Of a DNA stretch of 64,000 bases, positions 25,906 to 33,811 are shown piece after piece. The stretch comes from Kordia sp. TARA_039_SRF (GTDB taxonomy: Bacteria > Bacteroidota > Bacteroidia > Flavobacteriales > Flavobacteriaceae): positions 507,127 through 571,126 of the forward strand of contig SMNH02000002.1 of assembly GCA_006383075.2 (NCBI GenBank). Direction: 5' to 3'. Made by a program: the position numbers and the translations under genes. Under the pieces are notes generated by a model. That model ran no database searches. It saw nothing but the letters and a program-made list of their open reading frames with translations, and was not told where the DNA came from. Each line of letters starts with the position of its first letter. The first letter of the stretch is position 1.

Positions 25906-26972
25906 AAAAGCAATTCTCGGTAGACTTCTGCATATTGCTTAGCAGTTTCGTTCCAATCAAAGCTTTTGGCACGTTGAATATAGGCTTGTTCGTAGGCGGT
26001 TTTGTGAGTTTCAAACGTGTGCATTCCGTTTTTAAAAATAGTCGCCATGTATTCCGCATCGTAATGGTCCCAGAAAAAAGCGTGCTTTCCTCCGATTTCT
26101 GGCAAGGAAGTTTTATTGGATAGAAATACGGGCTTTCCAAATCGCATGGCTTCTATTGGTGGAATTCCGAAACCTTCTCGCAGCGACGGAAATACGAATG
26201 CCGCACAGTTTTGCAAGTAATATTGCTTTTCCAAATCGCCAATTTTTCCCGTGATAATGACACGCTTTTCCAGATTGTATTTTTGAATCGTTTCAGCAAG
26301 TTTTCCGTTAGCGTATTCAGTATTGTTATTTCCGGAAAGAATCAAATTATAATCAGGTAATAAGGCTAGCATTTCCACTAAAGTGTGAAAATTTTTTCGC
26401 GGTGTGAATTCGCCAATGCTAAATAAATACGGTTTATCAGACACCAATTTTGGTTGATACTTCTCGGGAAGCGTGACTTCACCAATCGGATTTCCGTTGT
26501 AAATCACGTATTCTGGCACATCAGGAACGTCAAAATATTGATGCGTAGATTGTTTTGCAAAGTTGGAAATATAGGTAATGGCGTGACTTCGTTCGAGTTT
26601 TTCACGAAAACGCACATTACGCTCATGATTCATATCGCTCGATTCTTCTTCAATAAAATTCACATCGTGTACTGTGAGCAAATATGGAATATCGTGATAC
26701 GGTTCAATTTTTATATTTTGATTGAGCGAATGCCATAAATCATATTTTTTTCGAATCCGTAACAACGGATAGCGACGAAAAGATTGATACTTTTTATAGT
26801 CAAAATACGCTCCGAATTCGTCTTTGAGTTTGCCAACATCTTTCGCGTGAAGCGTCATTTTAAAATCATCTATTTGCGCTTCGTGCAAGCCTTTTATCAA
26901 ATGATAGTTGAATTGCCCAAAGCCAAAATGTAAATTCTTAATATTATGCGATTCTAAAAAAACGTTCTTCAT
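25902..26972 (-). CDS. GT4 family glycosyltransferase
   Basis: 356 residues. GT-B fold with YLFSIGEFTPRKNFHTLVEM (start of the second Rossmann domain), RVIITGKIGDLEKQYYLQNC and the donor-site FPSLREGFGIPPIEAMRFGK, all marks of retaining GT4 enzymes (mannosyl/glucosyl type). It acts at the cytoplasmic side of the inner membrane in surface-glycan assembly. The ATG is 1 base after the stop of the upstream GT2 gene, so both are co-expressed. Sugar specificity cannot be read. Confidence 0.92.
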   Translation of the reverse strand: MKNVFLESHNIKNLHFGFGQFNYHLIKGLHEAQIDDFKMTLHAKDVGKLKDEFGAYFDYKKYQSFRRYPLLRIRKKYDLWHSLNQNIKIEPYHDIPYLLTVHDVNFIEEESSDMNHERNVRFREKLERSHAITYISNFAKQSTHQYFDVPDVPEYVIYNGNPIGEVTLPEKYQPKLVSDKPYLFSIGEFTPRKNFHTLVEMLALLPDYNLILSGNNNTEYANGKLAETIQKYNLEKRVIITGKIGDLEKQYYLQNCAAFVFPSLREGFGIPPIEAMRFGKPVFLSNKTSLPEIGGKHAFFWDHYDAEYMATIFKNGMHTFETHKTAYEQAYIQRAKSFDWNETAKQYAEVYRELLF

Positions 26973-26973
26973 G

Positions 26974-27729
26974 TTAGTCTATTTTTCGATACATCGTCCA
27001 CAATTGCAAATAGCGTTTAAACACAGAAAACGCGTGGACATAACATAAAATAAAACCTTCTTTTCCGTCCAAAATTCCCAAACGCAAAAAATACTGATGC
27101 ACAAAACGATACCACGGACGAAAGAAGAAATGATACGCATTGGGACGTACATTTTTTTTATACAAGGCTTCCGCTTGCAAACGACTGTAATGACTCAATT
27201 TTTGATTGTAATTGTCAAAACTTTTATAGGTTTGATGTTTTACCGCATGTTTTAATTTGCCAATTTTTTCGGCAGTTTCAATGGTTTCATGAACAGGTTT
27301 TCCGTTATAGCGACAGTATTTTTTGTGAAATAATCGTACAGAAATATCTGTTTGAAAACCGCTGTATTTCATCCGTTTTCCCATAAAGTGAAAATCGCGT
27401 TTTACGTGATAGGCTTTCATCGGATTTTCTGAATTCACCGTTGCCACAATTTCATCGGCTAAGGCTGTTGGAATGTCTTCGTCCAAATCAAAAAAGATAA
27501 TCCAATCGTGAGAAGCTTGGTCAATGGCGAAGTTTTTCTGTGACGAAAAATCATCGAACGTTCGTTGCAATAACGTGACATTATGCTTTTTGGCAAGCTC
27601 CACCGTTTTATCCGTGCTAAACGAATCCACAATGATAATTTCATCCGCAAACGACAATTGTGCAATATAGTTTTCAATATTGTCTTCCTCGTTATACGTA
27701 ATCGCTAAAGCACTAATTTTTCTATTCAT
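26974..27729 (-). CDS. GT2 family glycosyltransferase (WaaE/KdtX-like)
   Basis: 251 residues from the ATG at 27729; the ORF extends 26 residues upstream, but MNRKISALAITYNEEDNIEN is the normal GT2 start. It shows EIIIVDSFSTDKTVELAKK, DWIIFFDLDEDIPTALADEI and RFHKKYCRYNGKPVHET, the pattern of the lipopolysaccharide core beta-1,4-glucosyltransferase (WaaE/KdtX) group. It probably adds a sugar to LPS core. It shares layout with the GT2 at 30375-31112, a likely paralogue. Confidence 0.88.
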   Translation of the reverse strand: MNRKISALAITYNEEDNIENYIAQLSFADEIIIVDSFSTDKTVELAKKHNVTLLQRTFDDFSSQKNFAIDQASHDWIIFFDLDEDIPTALADEIVATVNSENPMKAYHVKRDFHFMGKRMKYSGFQTDISVRLFHKKYCRYNGKPVHETIETAEKIGKLKHAVKHQTYKSFDNYNQKLSHYSRLQAEALYKKNVRPNAYHFFFRPWYRFVHQYFLRLGILDGKEGFILCYVHAFSVFKRYLQLWTMYRKID

Positions 27730-27771
27730 ACAAAGAAGAAAATTCTTTTTTTGGAACTCTTGTGATGAAAG

Positions 27772-27838
27772 CAAAAGTAGTAATTTTATAAAGATTAAAT
27801 GATTCAAGAATTAAATGATTGAAAGATTAGTATTTTTG
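27772..27838. promoter_or_regulatory. divergent promoter boxes
   Basis: On the minus strand TACTTTTG (27772-27779) precedes the GT2 gene; on the plus strand TATTTTTG (27831-27838) precedes the deacetylase gene. Both match TAnnTTTG. The plus-strand box lies in the loop of the inverted repeat listed next. Confidence 0.5.
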
Positions 27839-27871
27839 CAGAGGAATTATTGAATCTTTCAATCATTTAAT
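27810..27871. repeat. 19-bp inverted repeat at the deacetylase promoter
   Basis: The left arm is ATTAAATGATTGAAAGATT (27810-27828) and the right arm (27853-27871) is its perfect reverse complement; the loop is 24 bases and holds a TATTTTTG box. A partial third copy (GATTAAATGATTCAAGA) lies just upstream. Confidence 0.85.
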
Positions 27872-27890
27872 CTTTCAATTTTCAAGAAAA

Positions 27891-28610
27891 ATGCCTAAAC
27901 TGCCCATTTTAATGTATCATTCTGTAACAACAGAGATTTCTAAAAGTGTCGGATTGACGATTTCGGCAGAAAATTTGGAAGCGCAATTTCGGTATTTACA
28001 GGAAAATGGTTATACTAGTTTACATTTTAGCGATTTACAACAACTGAAATCGCAGGCAGATTTCCCCAAAAAAGCAGTCATTATTACGTTTGATGATGTC
28101 TATGTAAATCAACTCGAATTGGCGTATCCGTTATTACAAAAATATGGTTTAAAAGCCTGTTTTTACATTCCGTTTCAATATGTTGGCGGCGTGGATGAAT
28201 GGAATACAGGAACCGAAAATATCATGTCGGTTGCTCAATTGAAAAGCATGGATGAAGCTACAATCGAACTCGGATTGCATTCCTTCTCGCACCAAAAATA
28301 TGACCAACTTTCGCCAGCAGCAATTGAAGAAGATTTTGAAAAATGCAAACAATTTATCGTCGACAATGCGTTGAATGTGAGTAATGTGTTGGCATATCCG
28401 TATGGGAAATTTCCACGAAAAAACCCCGAACAGAAAGGCTTTTTTGACATCTTGCATCAAAACAAAGTTGCGTTTGGTTTGCGCATTGGGAATCGCGTGA
28501 ATCGCTATCCGTTTAAAAATAAGTATGAAGTACAGCGTTTGGATATTAAAGGCGAAGATTCGTTGCGTAAATTTGCTTCCAAGTTGAAACGCGGGAAATC
28601 GTTTTTTTAG
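27891..28610 (+). CDS. polysaccharide deacetylase (NodB homology, CE4)
   Basis: 239 residues. The three NodB landmarks are present: ITFDD (catalytic and metal Asp), LGLHSFSHQ (metal histidines) and LAYPYGKF. CE4 enzymes remove N- or O-acetyl groups from chitooligosaccharides, peptidoglycan or exopolysaccharides. There is no signal peptide (MPKLPILMYHSV), so it may act on lipid-linked glycan in the cytoplasm. Placed in the glycan block and divergent from the GT2/GT4 pair. The next lipoprotein gene follows by 21 bases. Confidence 0.92.
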   Translation: MPKLPILMYHSVTTEISKSVGLTISAENLEAQFRYLQENGYTSLHFSDLQQLKSQADFPKKAVIITFDDVYVNQLELAYPLLQKYGLKACFYIPFQYVGGVDEWNTGTENIMSVAQLKSMDEATIELGLHSFSHQKYDQLSPAAIEEDFEKCKQFIVDNALNVSNVLAYPYGKFPRKNPEQKGFFDILHQNKVAFGLRIGNRVNRYPFKNKYEVQRLDIKGEDSLRKFASKLKRGKSFF

Positions 28611-28631
28611 TTTAAAAGTTTATCAATTTAC

Positions 28632-29363
28632 ATGAAAAATATGAATCGTATGAGAATTGTTTTAGGAATTTGCACTTTTATTTTTTTGGTTGCTTGTGAA
28701 TCGGCTTCCAAAGAAAAAAACACAACGTATGATGATGTAAAAATCGTTAGTGCCATGAAAAATGTGATGTGGAAAGGCGAATTGCAAGGAAAAATTCAAT
28801 TGGATACGATTGCCAATAAAAAAGGCTTGTTCGGTATTGGTCCGCTGAGTTATTTGCAAGGAGAATTGCTCATCAACGATGGAAAAAGTTATGTTTCAAA
28901 AGTAACTTCCGACTCAACCATGATGGTGGAAGAAACTTACAACGTTTCTGCACCGTTTTTTGTGTATGCAAATGTTTCTGAGTGGAAAACCGTAAAAGTA
29001 CCTTCAAACATAAAATCTGTGAAAGACATTGAAACCTTTGTCGATGCGCAAACGAAAGATTACAAGCGTCCGTTCGCGTTCAAACTTACGGGAAGTATCA
29101 AATCGGCTACAATTCACATTCAAAATCTGCCGAAAGGCACCAAAGTCAGTTCTCCCGCAGAAGCGCATCAAGGTCAGACAAATTATGAATTATCTAACGA
29201 ACATGTAGAAATTATTGGCTTCTTCTCTACTGAACATCACGGCGTTTTTACACATCACGATTCTAACATTCATTTACATTTGATAACAAAAAACAAAGAC
29301 AAAATGGGTCACGTAGATGCCGTTGAGCTTACAAAAATGACCCTATTTTTACCTAAAAAGTAA
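28632..29363 (+). CDS. acetolactate decarboxylase-like lipoprotein
   Basis: 243 residues. A lipoprotein signal (FLVAC, Cys22) is followed by the alpha-acetolactate decarboxylase fold: GIGPLSYLQGELLINDGKSY near the N-terminus and HLHLITKNKDKMGHVDAVEL at the C-terminus. His214, His216 and His227 have exactly the HxHx10H spacing of the family zinc ligands (191, 193, 204 in the Bacillus brevis enzyme), and the Glu in QGELL fits its catalytic Glu65. The family arginine in KTRSV appears replaced (SATIHIQ). Export and the possible loss of Arg make the classical acetoin reaction doubtful. It is co-oriented with the deacetylase gene, 21 bases downstream. Confidence 0.75.
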   Translation: MKNMNRMRIVLGICTFIFLVACESASKEKNTTYDDVKIVSAMKNVMWKGELQGKIQLDTIANKKGLFGIGPLSYLQGELLINDGKSYVSKVTSDSTMMVEETYNVSAPFFVYANVSEWKTVKVPSNIKSVKDIETFVDAQTKDYKRPFAFKLTGSIKSATIHIQNLPKGTKVSSPAEAHQGQTNYELSNEHVEIIGFFSTEHHGVFTHHDSNIHLHLITKNKDKMGHVDAVELTKMTLFLPKK

Positions 29364-29588
29364 GATTTCAACTTCTGAATTGAAAACTTTTAAACGTGTA
29401 CAAAAGTAGCATTTTAAAAAGTTTCAACAAGCACCTCTTTTTTCGCAATTATCTTTATTTCAGTAAATTATATTACTAAAAAATCTTTCTAAAAGAAAAT
29501 TCATTTTATAAAACGAAGGCAAAATGGATTGTTTTTCGCGTTTTTTCAGTCTTACTTTGGAAAAGAATTAATTATAAAACATTTTATT

Positions 29589-29747
29589 ATGAAAAAAAGA
29601 GATTTACAAAAATTGTCTTTAAATAAAAAGGCAATTTCTTCTTTAGAATACACCAAAGTTAAAGGAGGAGAAACAAGACACACAGGCTGTACAATTTGCT
29701 GCTGGGTAGATGAAACTTATCCATGTGGATCGTATATGAACTGTTAA
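29589..29747 (+). CDS. GG-leader cysteine-rich peptide
   Basis: 52 residues from the ATG at 29589. The leader MKKRDLQKLSLNKKAISSLE ends in TKVKGG, matching the leaders at 17370 and 29862. The core has five cysteines in 25 residues (CTICCW, YPCGSYMNC). This is probably a secreted RiPP or bacteriocin-like precursor processed after the double glycine. A TTTTATT region and weak RBS precede it; a palindromic element separates it from the next peptide gene. No processing enzymes are nearby. Confidence 0.75.
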   Translation: MKKRDLQKLSLNKKAISSLEYTKVKGGETRHTGCTICCWVDETYPCGSYMNC

Positions 29748-29779
29748 ATTGAGCAAGTTTACCTAAACTTTAATACCCA

Positions 29780-29843
29780 TACCAATTCTATATGATGTGC
29801 AACATATAAACTCATTCATTTTGCATTATTGTAGAATTGGTAT
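29780..29843. repeat. palindromic element between two peptide genes
   Basis: ATACCAATTCTA (29780-29791) and TAGAATTGGTAT (29832-29843) are perfect 12-bp arms around a 40-base loop. It lies between the two GG-leader genes and has no T run, so it is more likely a dispersed element or processing site than a terminator. Confidence 0.85.
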
Positions 29844-29861
29844 ACACTAAAACTAATAAGC

Positions 29862-29990
29862 ATGAAAAAACAAAAACGTACATCATTGAAATTAAACAAA
29901 AAGTCGATTGTGGATATGTCTACTCAAAAAACCATTAAAGGTGGAAAAACTAGATGGTGCTGGGTTTCTTTTGGTAATTGTCCACGATAA
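29862..29990 (+). CDS. GG-leader short peptide
   Basis: 42 residues. MKKQKRTSLKLNKKSIVDMS then TQKTIKGG is the same leader type as the neighbour at 29589. The core is only 14 residues, KTRWCWVSFGNCPR, with two cysteines that could form one disulfide or be modified, two tryptophans and a basic end. It would be missed by most gene finders because of its size. The two adjacent genes differ entirely in the core while keeping the leader, as expected of a diversifying precursor family. Confidence 0.72.
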   Translation: MKKQKRTSLKLNKKSIVDMSTQKTIKGGKTRWCWVSFGNCPR

Positions 29991-30017
29991 GCGACTGAAT
30001 TATTAAAACAAAATCAG

Positions 30018-30112
30018 TCAACTACTTCGGGAAAGCCCACGAAGCATTCAGTAGAAACTATTAAAACATTTCGACACAAACGTCGGAGCATTATAAATCT
30101 CGATTATCGAGT
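30018..30112 (+). repeat. dispersed triple-hairpin repeat, copy 2
   Basis: It begins GTCAACTACTTCGGG and ends CTCGATTATCGAG; order and orientation match 7088-7175. Central parts vary (an extra AAACGTCGGAGC). Confidence 0.7.
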
Positions 30113-30115
30113 GAG

Positions 30116-30155
30116 CCGAATTGCACAAAATAGATTTGTGTGATTCGGTTTTTTT
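30116..30155 (+). terminator. terminator after the GG-leader peptides
   Basis: CCGAAT TG CACAAA, loop, TTTGTG TG ATTCGG followed by seven T: a long stem with one symmetric internal mismatch. Probably ends the peptide transcript. Confidence 0.85.
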
Positions 30156-30374
30156 ATTGGAATAAATTTTCAGTCCGATTTTGTGATGACTCCATAATTT
30201 AGAGTCAAAAGAGCTCTCGTAAAAAGAACTCTTTTGGTAGTAATAAAAAAGGGGTAATGTATTTAGAAAAATACACTACTCAAAATTACGATTAATCGGT
30301 TGTATGAATATTTTTTTTAGATAAATGAAGGGGAATTTGTAGACGAACAGTACGAAACTACACGTAACATCACT

Positions 30375-31112
30375 TTATCGAATGCCTTTTTTGAGCAGCA
30401 TCAATTTTACGTAACGCGAAAAAACACCGTACGCATTGATGCCAGCCACTGCCAAACCTGGTACGCCATCCATAAATCCACGTTTTACAATGTATTCATG
30501 AAAAAAACGATACATCGGCTTAAAGGCTAAGTGAAAATAGGTTGCTTTTTTCCCTTTCTCCAACATGCGCTCTGCCTGAAACCACGCGTATTTGTCTTTT
30601 TTACTGATGTAATGCAACAAACCTTTATAGGTGTAATGCAACACTTTGTTTTTGAGCTTTCCAACCGAACCGTCCACAATCAGTTTTTCGTGTACATTTC
30701 CTTCAAAATGACACTTTTCACGAACGACCAATCGCGTGACATCGTTGTTGTGATAGTACAAAAACCGATTCATATAAAAATGTGGAAAATTCAATTTGTA
30801 CGCGGTATGCTTTCCAGCATTCATCGCTTGAATGATTTCTTGCTGTAGCTGATAGGTGATGCGTTCATCGGCATCTAAAAACAATACCCAATCGCACGTA
30901 GCAAATTGCAAGGCGTGATTTTTCTGATTGGAAAAATTATCAAACTTTCGCGAAACCACTTTGCAATCGTGCGCTTCTGCAATCGCAACTGTTTCGTCCG
31001 TACTGAGCGAATCTATCACAATAATTTCATCAGCAAATTGCACCGAATACAGCGCATCTTTCAGATACAACGCTTCGTTATACGTAGGAATAATGACGGA
31101 CAGTGTTGGCAT
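30375..31112 (-). CDS. GT2 family glycosyltransferase (WaaE/KdtX-like), second copy
   Basis: 245 residues from the ATG at 31112 (MPTLSVIIPTYNEALYLKDA); a longer reading to 31244 lies in the repeat element. Landmarks are EIIVIDSLSTDETVAIAEAH, DWVLFLDADERITYQLQQEI and NFPHFYMNRFLYYHNNDVTR. It resembles the GT2 at 26974-27729 in length, order and C-terminal RFFHEYIVKRGFMDG/RFVHQYFLRLGILDG. It probably adds a core sugar. Copy B of the glycan-leader element ends 61 bases upstream of its start. Confidence 0.88.
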   Translation of the reverse strand: MPTLSVIIPTYNEALYLKDALYSVQFADEIIVIDSLSTDETVAIAEAHDCKVVSRKFDNFSNQKNHALQFATCDWVLFLDADERITYQLQQEIIQAMNAGKHTAYKLNFPHFYMNRFLYYHNNDVTRLVVREKCHFEGNVHEKLIVDGSVGKLKNKVLHYTYKGLLHYISKKDKYAWFQAERMLEKGKKATYFHLAFKPMYRFFHEYIVKRGFMDGVPGLAVAGINAYGVFSRYVKLMLLKKGIR

Positions 31113-31172
31113 GATAAATTTAAAACACAAACTTACTAAAAAACGTAAGTTCAGCATAAAAATCAACAGTGG

Positions 31173-31413
31173 TTTTTTCTTTTCCGCAGTGTAGCATGAT
31201 TTTTTCGTTAAAAATTTCTGAAACCTTGGAAATCGAAGATTCATGAACTCCTAAAAAGAAAATAACAAACAGTGAACTAAAAATTTAGAAAAAATTATGC
31301 GGTTTTGCTTTTCTCCCTAAAAGAGAAAAGTAAAAACACCTCTGGAAAAGTGCCCTTTCTTTTGTTGAAGCCTGTGCTGAACTCGATTCAGTATTCTTTG
31401 GGCACGCAAAGAA
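31173..31413 (-). repeat. glycan-leader element, copy B
   Basis: Read on the minus strand: TTCTTTG/CAAAGAA hairpin, 27 inserted bases carrying CTGAATCGAGTTCAGCA, then AACAAAAGAAAGGGC and CTTTTCCAGAGGTGTTTTTA up to AAAACCG (31306-31300), a 105-base gap, and CTACACTGCGGAAAAGAA (31194 down). Same order and gap as copy A. It lies upstream of the GT2 gene at 31112. Confidence 0.8.
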
Positions 31414-31519
31414 CAAGAAAATAGACAACTAATTTTTAGTTTTTAAAAAATTCATTTCATTGAGAAGGAGCTATTTTTATTTGAATAAAACTTATATCGA
31501 ACTGACATTAAAAAAACTT

Positions 31520-31527
31520 TATCTTTG
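31520..31527 (+). promoter_or_regulatory. putative -7 box of the GT2 gene at 31536
   Basis: TATCTTTG followed by CAC; the ATG is 8 bases downstream, so the transcript has almost no leader. Confidence 0.55.
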
Positions 31528-31535
31528 CACTCGGT

Positions 31536-32357
31536 ATGACAACAATAGACACTTCCATTATCATCAGTACGTACAACTCTCCAGAGTGGTTGGCAAAAGT
31601 TTTACACGGATACAACAATCAGACGTATCGTTTGTTTGAAATTGTTATTGCAGACGACGGTTCCAAGCAAGAAACCATTGATTTGATTGATGAAATCCGA
31701 AAAGAAGTCTTTTACCCAATTGTACATGTATGGCATGAAGATAACGGTTTTCAGAAATCGCAAATTCTCAACAAAGCCATTGTAAAATGCAGCACGCCGT
31801 ACATTATTATGTCGGATGGCGATTGCATTCCGCGTGCCGATTTTGTGGAGCATCATGTAAAGCATCGTGAAGAAGGCTATTTCCTTTCGGGAGGATACTT
31901 TATGTTGCCGATGAATATTTCGAAACTGATTACGAAAGAAGACATTTACGAAGGCAATTGTTTTGATGTGTCATGGTTGAAGAAACACGGGTTGAAAACT
32001 TCCTTTAAAAACAATAAACTCACCTCAACAGGATTGAAATCGCGCGTACTCAACGCTATTACACCAACAAATGCCAGTTGGAACGGACACAACGCTTCAG
32101 GTTGGAAAAAAGACATTGTTGCCATCAACGGATTTGACGAACGCATGCAATACGGCGGACAAGACCGCGAACTCGGTGAACGCTTGATGAATTACGGACT
32201 GAAAAGCAAGCAAATTCGTTACAGCGCCGTTTGCGTACACTTAGACCATCCACGCGGGTATAAAAATCAGGAATCGATTAATAAGAATTTAGCGATTCGG
32301 AAGACTACGAAAGATGAGAACCGAAAGTGGACGGAGTTTGGGATAGTTAAGGAGTAG
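31536..32357 (+). CDS. GT2 family glycosyltransferase
   Basis: 273 residues. SIIISTYNSPEWLAKVLHGY, VIADDGSKQETIDLI and IMSDGDCIPRADFVEHHVKH give the GT-A nucleotide and DxD-type metal sites; NGFDERMQYGGQDRELGERL is the family's acceptor-site ED(E) region. It resembles chondroitin-synthase-like GT2 enzymes of Bacteroidota. It has its own TATCTTTG box 8 bases before the ATG, predicting a very short leader. It closes the glycan block; the transferred sugar is unknown. Confidence 0.9.
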   Translation: MTTIDTSIIISTYNSPEWLAKVLHGYNNQTYRLFEIVIADDGSKQETIDLIDEIRKEVFYPIVHVWHEDNGFQKSQILNKAIVKCSTPYIIMSDGDCIPRADFVEHHVKHREEGYFLSGGYFMLPMNISKLITKEDIYEGNCFDVSWLKKHGLKTSFKNNKLTSTGLKSRVLNAITPTNASWNGHNASGWKKDIVAINGFDERMQYGGQDRELGERLMNYGLKSKQIRYSAVCVHLDHPRGYKNQESINKNLAIRKTTKDENRKWTEFGIVKE

Positions 32358-32429
32358 TTTTGAGGTTTAAGTATTGAGTATTGAGATTTTTTAATGGAGA
32401 GACTACACATTTTTAGATTTACTTCGCTT

Positions 32430-33518
32430 TTAAACAACATAATATGAAATTTGAACATTATCAACTTTCATATCCAATTCATTATTAACTTCAACAAATT
32501 CGATCTTCTCAACATACTTTGGTTCGATTTTAATTTCGGCAATTCCAGTTTTATTAAAATTACGAGCAAGTAATTCCCATTCAAAAATTATTTTTTGTGC
32601 GCTAATCATTGGTAATACAGAGATTTCAAAAAAAATATTATCTTTTTGTATGATAGGGTTATTGTCTTTTGGTCGGTAAGTAATAGTTTTTCTTTCTTCC
32701 TCGACAAATGTTGTTTGTGATAGTCTAGGGAAAATTGGATGTCCATCATCTAAACGACTTACACCTTCTTTAAAATTTATTTTTAAGCACCAATCTTCAA
32801 GAACTAAAGAGCCTTTATTTTCCATGACTAGTTTAAAAGCTACCCAAGATTTATTTACTCTTTTATAATTAAACGGATCATTTACAATTTGGTTAAAATC
32901 TATTAAATATCTATTAGATTTTAAATTCCCCATTAATAATTCTAAATCTGTCTTAGTTGTCATTTTAAACTTTGTAATAGTTTTTTCATAAACAGGGTTC
33001 AAAGTCAGAGATTCATTAAAATCATTAAATAAAATATTAAAATCAAATCGTCCTTTTTGTCCTATTCCATTTAAGTACCAGTTGTATGTATCGGGATTGT
33101 CTTCTATTAAATCTACAATATCTTCCCAACAAAATAGTAATATCTCAAAAGAATTACTTTTTTGACTCTCTACATCCTTTAACCTAATAAACTTTTCGAT
33201 TTTGGCATCTTTATTAGATGTTGTGGCTATTATGTAAACAGCCAATTTTGGTTCAAATTTTTTAGCTTTTTCAATTTCATTTGTAATTTCTGATTCGGTT
33301 AGTTTTGAATTAGAATAATTGTCCTTACCCTTTGCTTGTATTCCCCAATATTGATTATCTCCCTCAGGCTTACCAAATATATCGACTCCAGCTTGCTCTT
33401 GTCCTAAGCGTCCATTCTTTTTTATCTTATCTGGAATTCCCCATATTTCTCCCCAAAGCTTTTTACAAAGAGATTCAAAATCCTGCCAATTTTCTGGTTT
33501 TCCTATTGTTTTCTTCAT
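32430..33518 (-). CDS. orphan PD-(D/E)XK (Mrr-like) nuclease-type protein
   Basis: 362 residues. The N-terminal 150 residues look like a restriction-endonuclease domain: WQDFESLCKKLWGEIWG (helix), QEQAGVDIFGKPEGDN and YWGIQAKGKD give the GxD...QxK active-site pattern of Mrr-type PD-(D/E)XK nucleases. The C-terminal half (from about 190) is beta-rich and not recognised. No methylase, ATPase or partner gene is adjacent, so it is not a standard restriction system. Its more AT-rich texture and isolated position between a GT2 gene and cca fit acquisition. A role in defence is inference. Confidence 0.6.
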   Translation of the reverse strand: MKKTIGKPENWQDFESLCKKLWGEIWGIPDKIKKNGRLGQEQAGVDIFGKPEGDNQYWGIQAKGKDNYSNSKLTESEITNEIEKAKKFEPKLAVYIIATTSNKDAKIEKFIRLKDVESQKSNSFEILLFCWEDIVDLIEDNPDTYNWYLNGIGQKGRFDFNILFNDFNESLTLNPVYEKTITKFKMTTKTDLELLMGNLKSNRYLIDFNQIVNDPFNYKRVNKSWVAFKLVMENKGSLVLEDWCLKINFKEGVSRLDDGHPIFPRLSQTTFVEEERKTITYRPKDNNPIIQKDNIFFEISVLPMISAQKIIFEWELLARNFNKTGIAEIKIEPKYVEKIEFVEVNNELDMKVDNVQISYYVV

Positions 33519-33758
33519 TTAATTACAAATGAATTAATAAATTCATACATTATATTAAATCTACAATTTTCCTACAAACCCTCAAAATAATTCTCAATCT
33601 TACCACAACAAGTAAAAAACTTCCAAAAAAAGCTACCAATAGCGAATAGCGAATAACGAATTGACGAATTGACGAATTGACAAAAACAAAACACGAAAAA
33701 CAAACAACAAACAACAAAAAAACACCCAAAAACATTGCTACATTGATACATTGATTAA

Positions 33759-33790
33759 TTGGTACATTAAAGCATAAATTCGTAAATTTG
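33759..33790 (+). promoter_or_regulatory. promoter of the CCA-transferase gene
   Basis: TTG at 33759-33761, 21 bases, then TAAATTTG at 33783-33790. Both parts fit the Bacteroidota pattern; the ATG is 21 bases downstream. Confidence 0.65.
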
Positions 33791-33811
33791 CAATCCAATT
33801 TACCGTAGTGC

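Larger units (their letters stand above)
29991..30374. other. intergenic region with repeat and terminator
   Basis: No gene. It holds the second copy of the triple-hairpin repeat (30018-30112), the terminator at 30116-30155, and a small hairpin CAAAAGAG/CTCTTTTG around 30205-30238. Confidence 0.7.
31113..31535. other. intergenic region with leader element copy B
   Basis: No gene. It contains the minus-strand element 31173-31413 and the plus-strand -7 box at 31520-31527. A short GCTGAATC-type element piece (around 31370-31392) is nested in the leader element. Confidence 0.7.

Noticed and set aside
27730-27807. N-terminal extension of the GT2 gene to 27807
   Set aside because: The GT2 start is MNRKISALAITYN; the extension reads through the promoter box.
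31113-31244. N-terminal extension of the GT2 gene to 31244
   Set aside because: The added 44 residues fall in the dispersed leader element and precede the normal GT2 start MPTLSVIIPTYNE.
32430-33518. Complete restriction-modification system
   Set aside because: No methyltransferase, specificity or motor gene is adjacent; only the nuclease-like protein is present.
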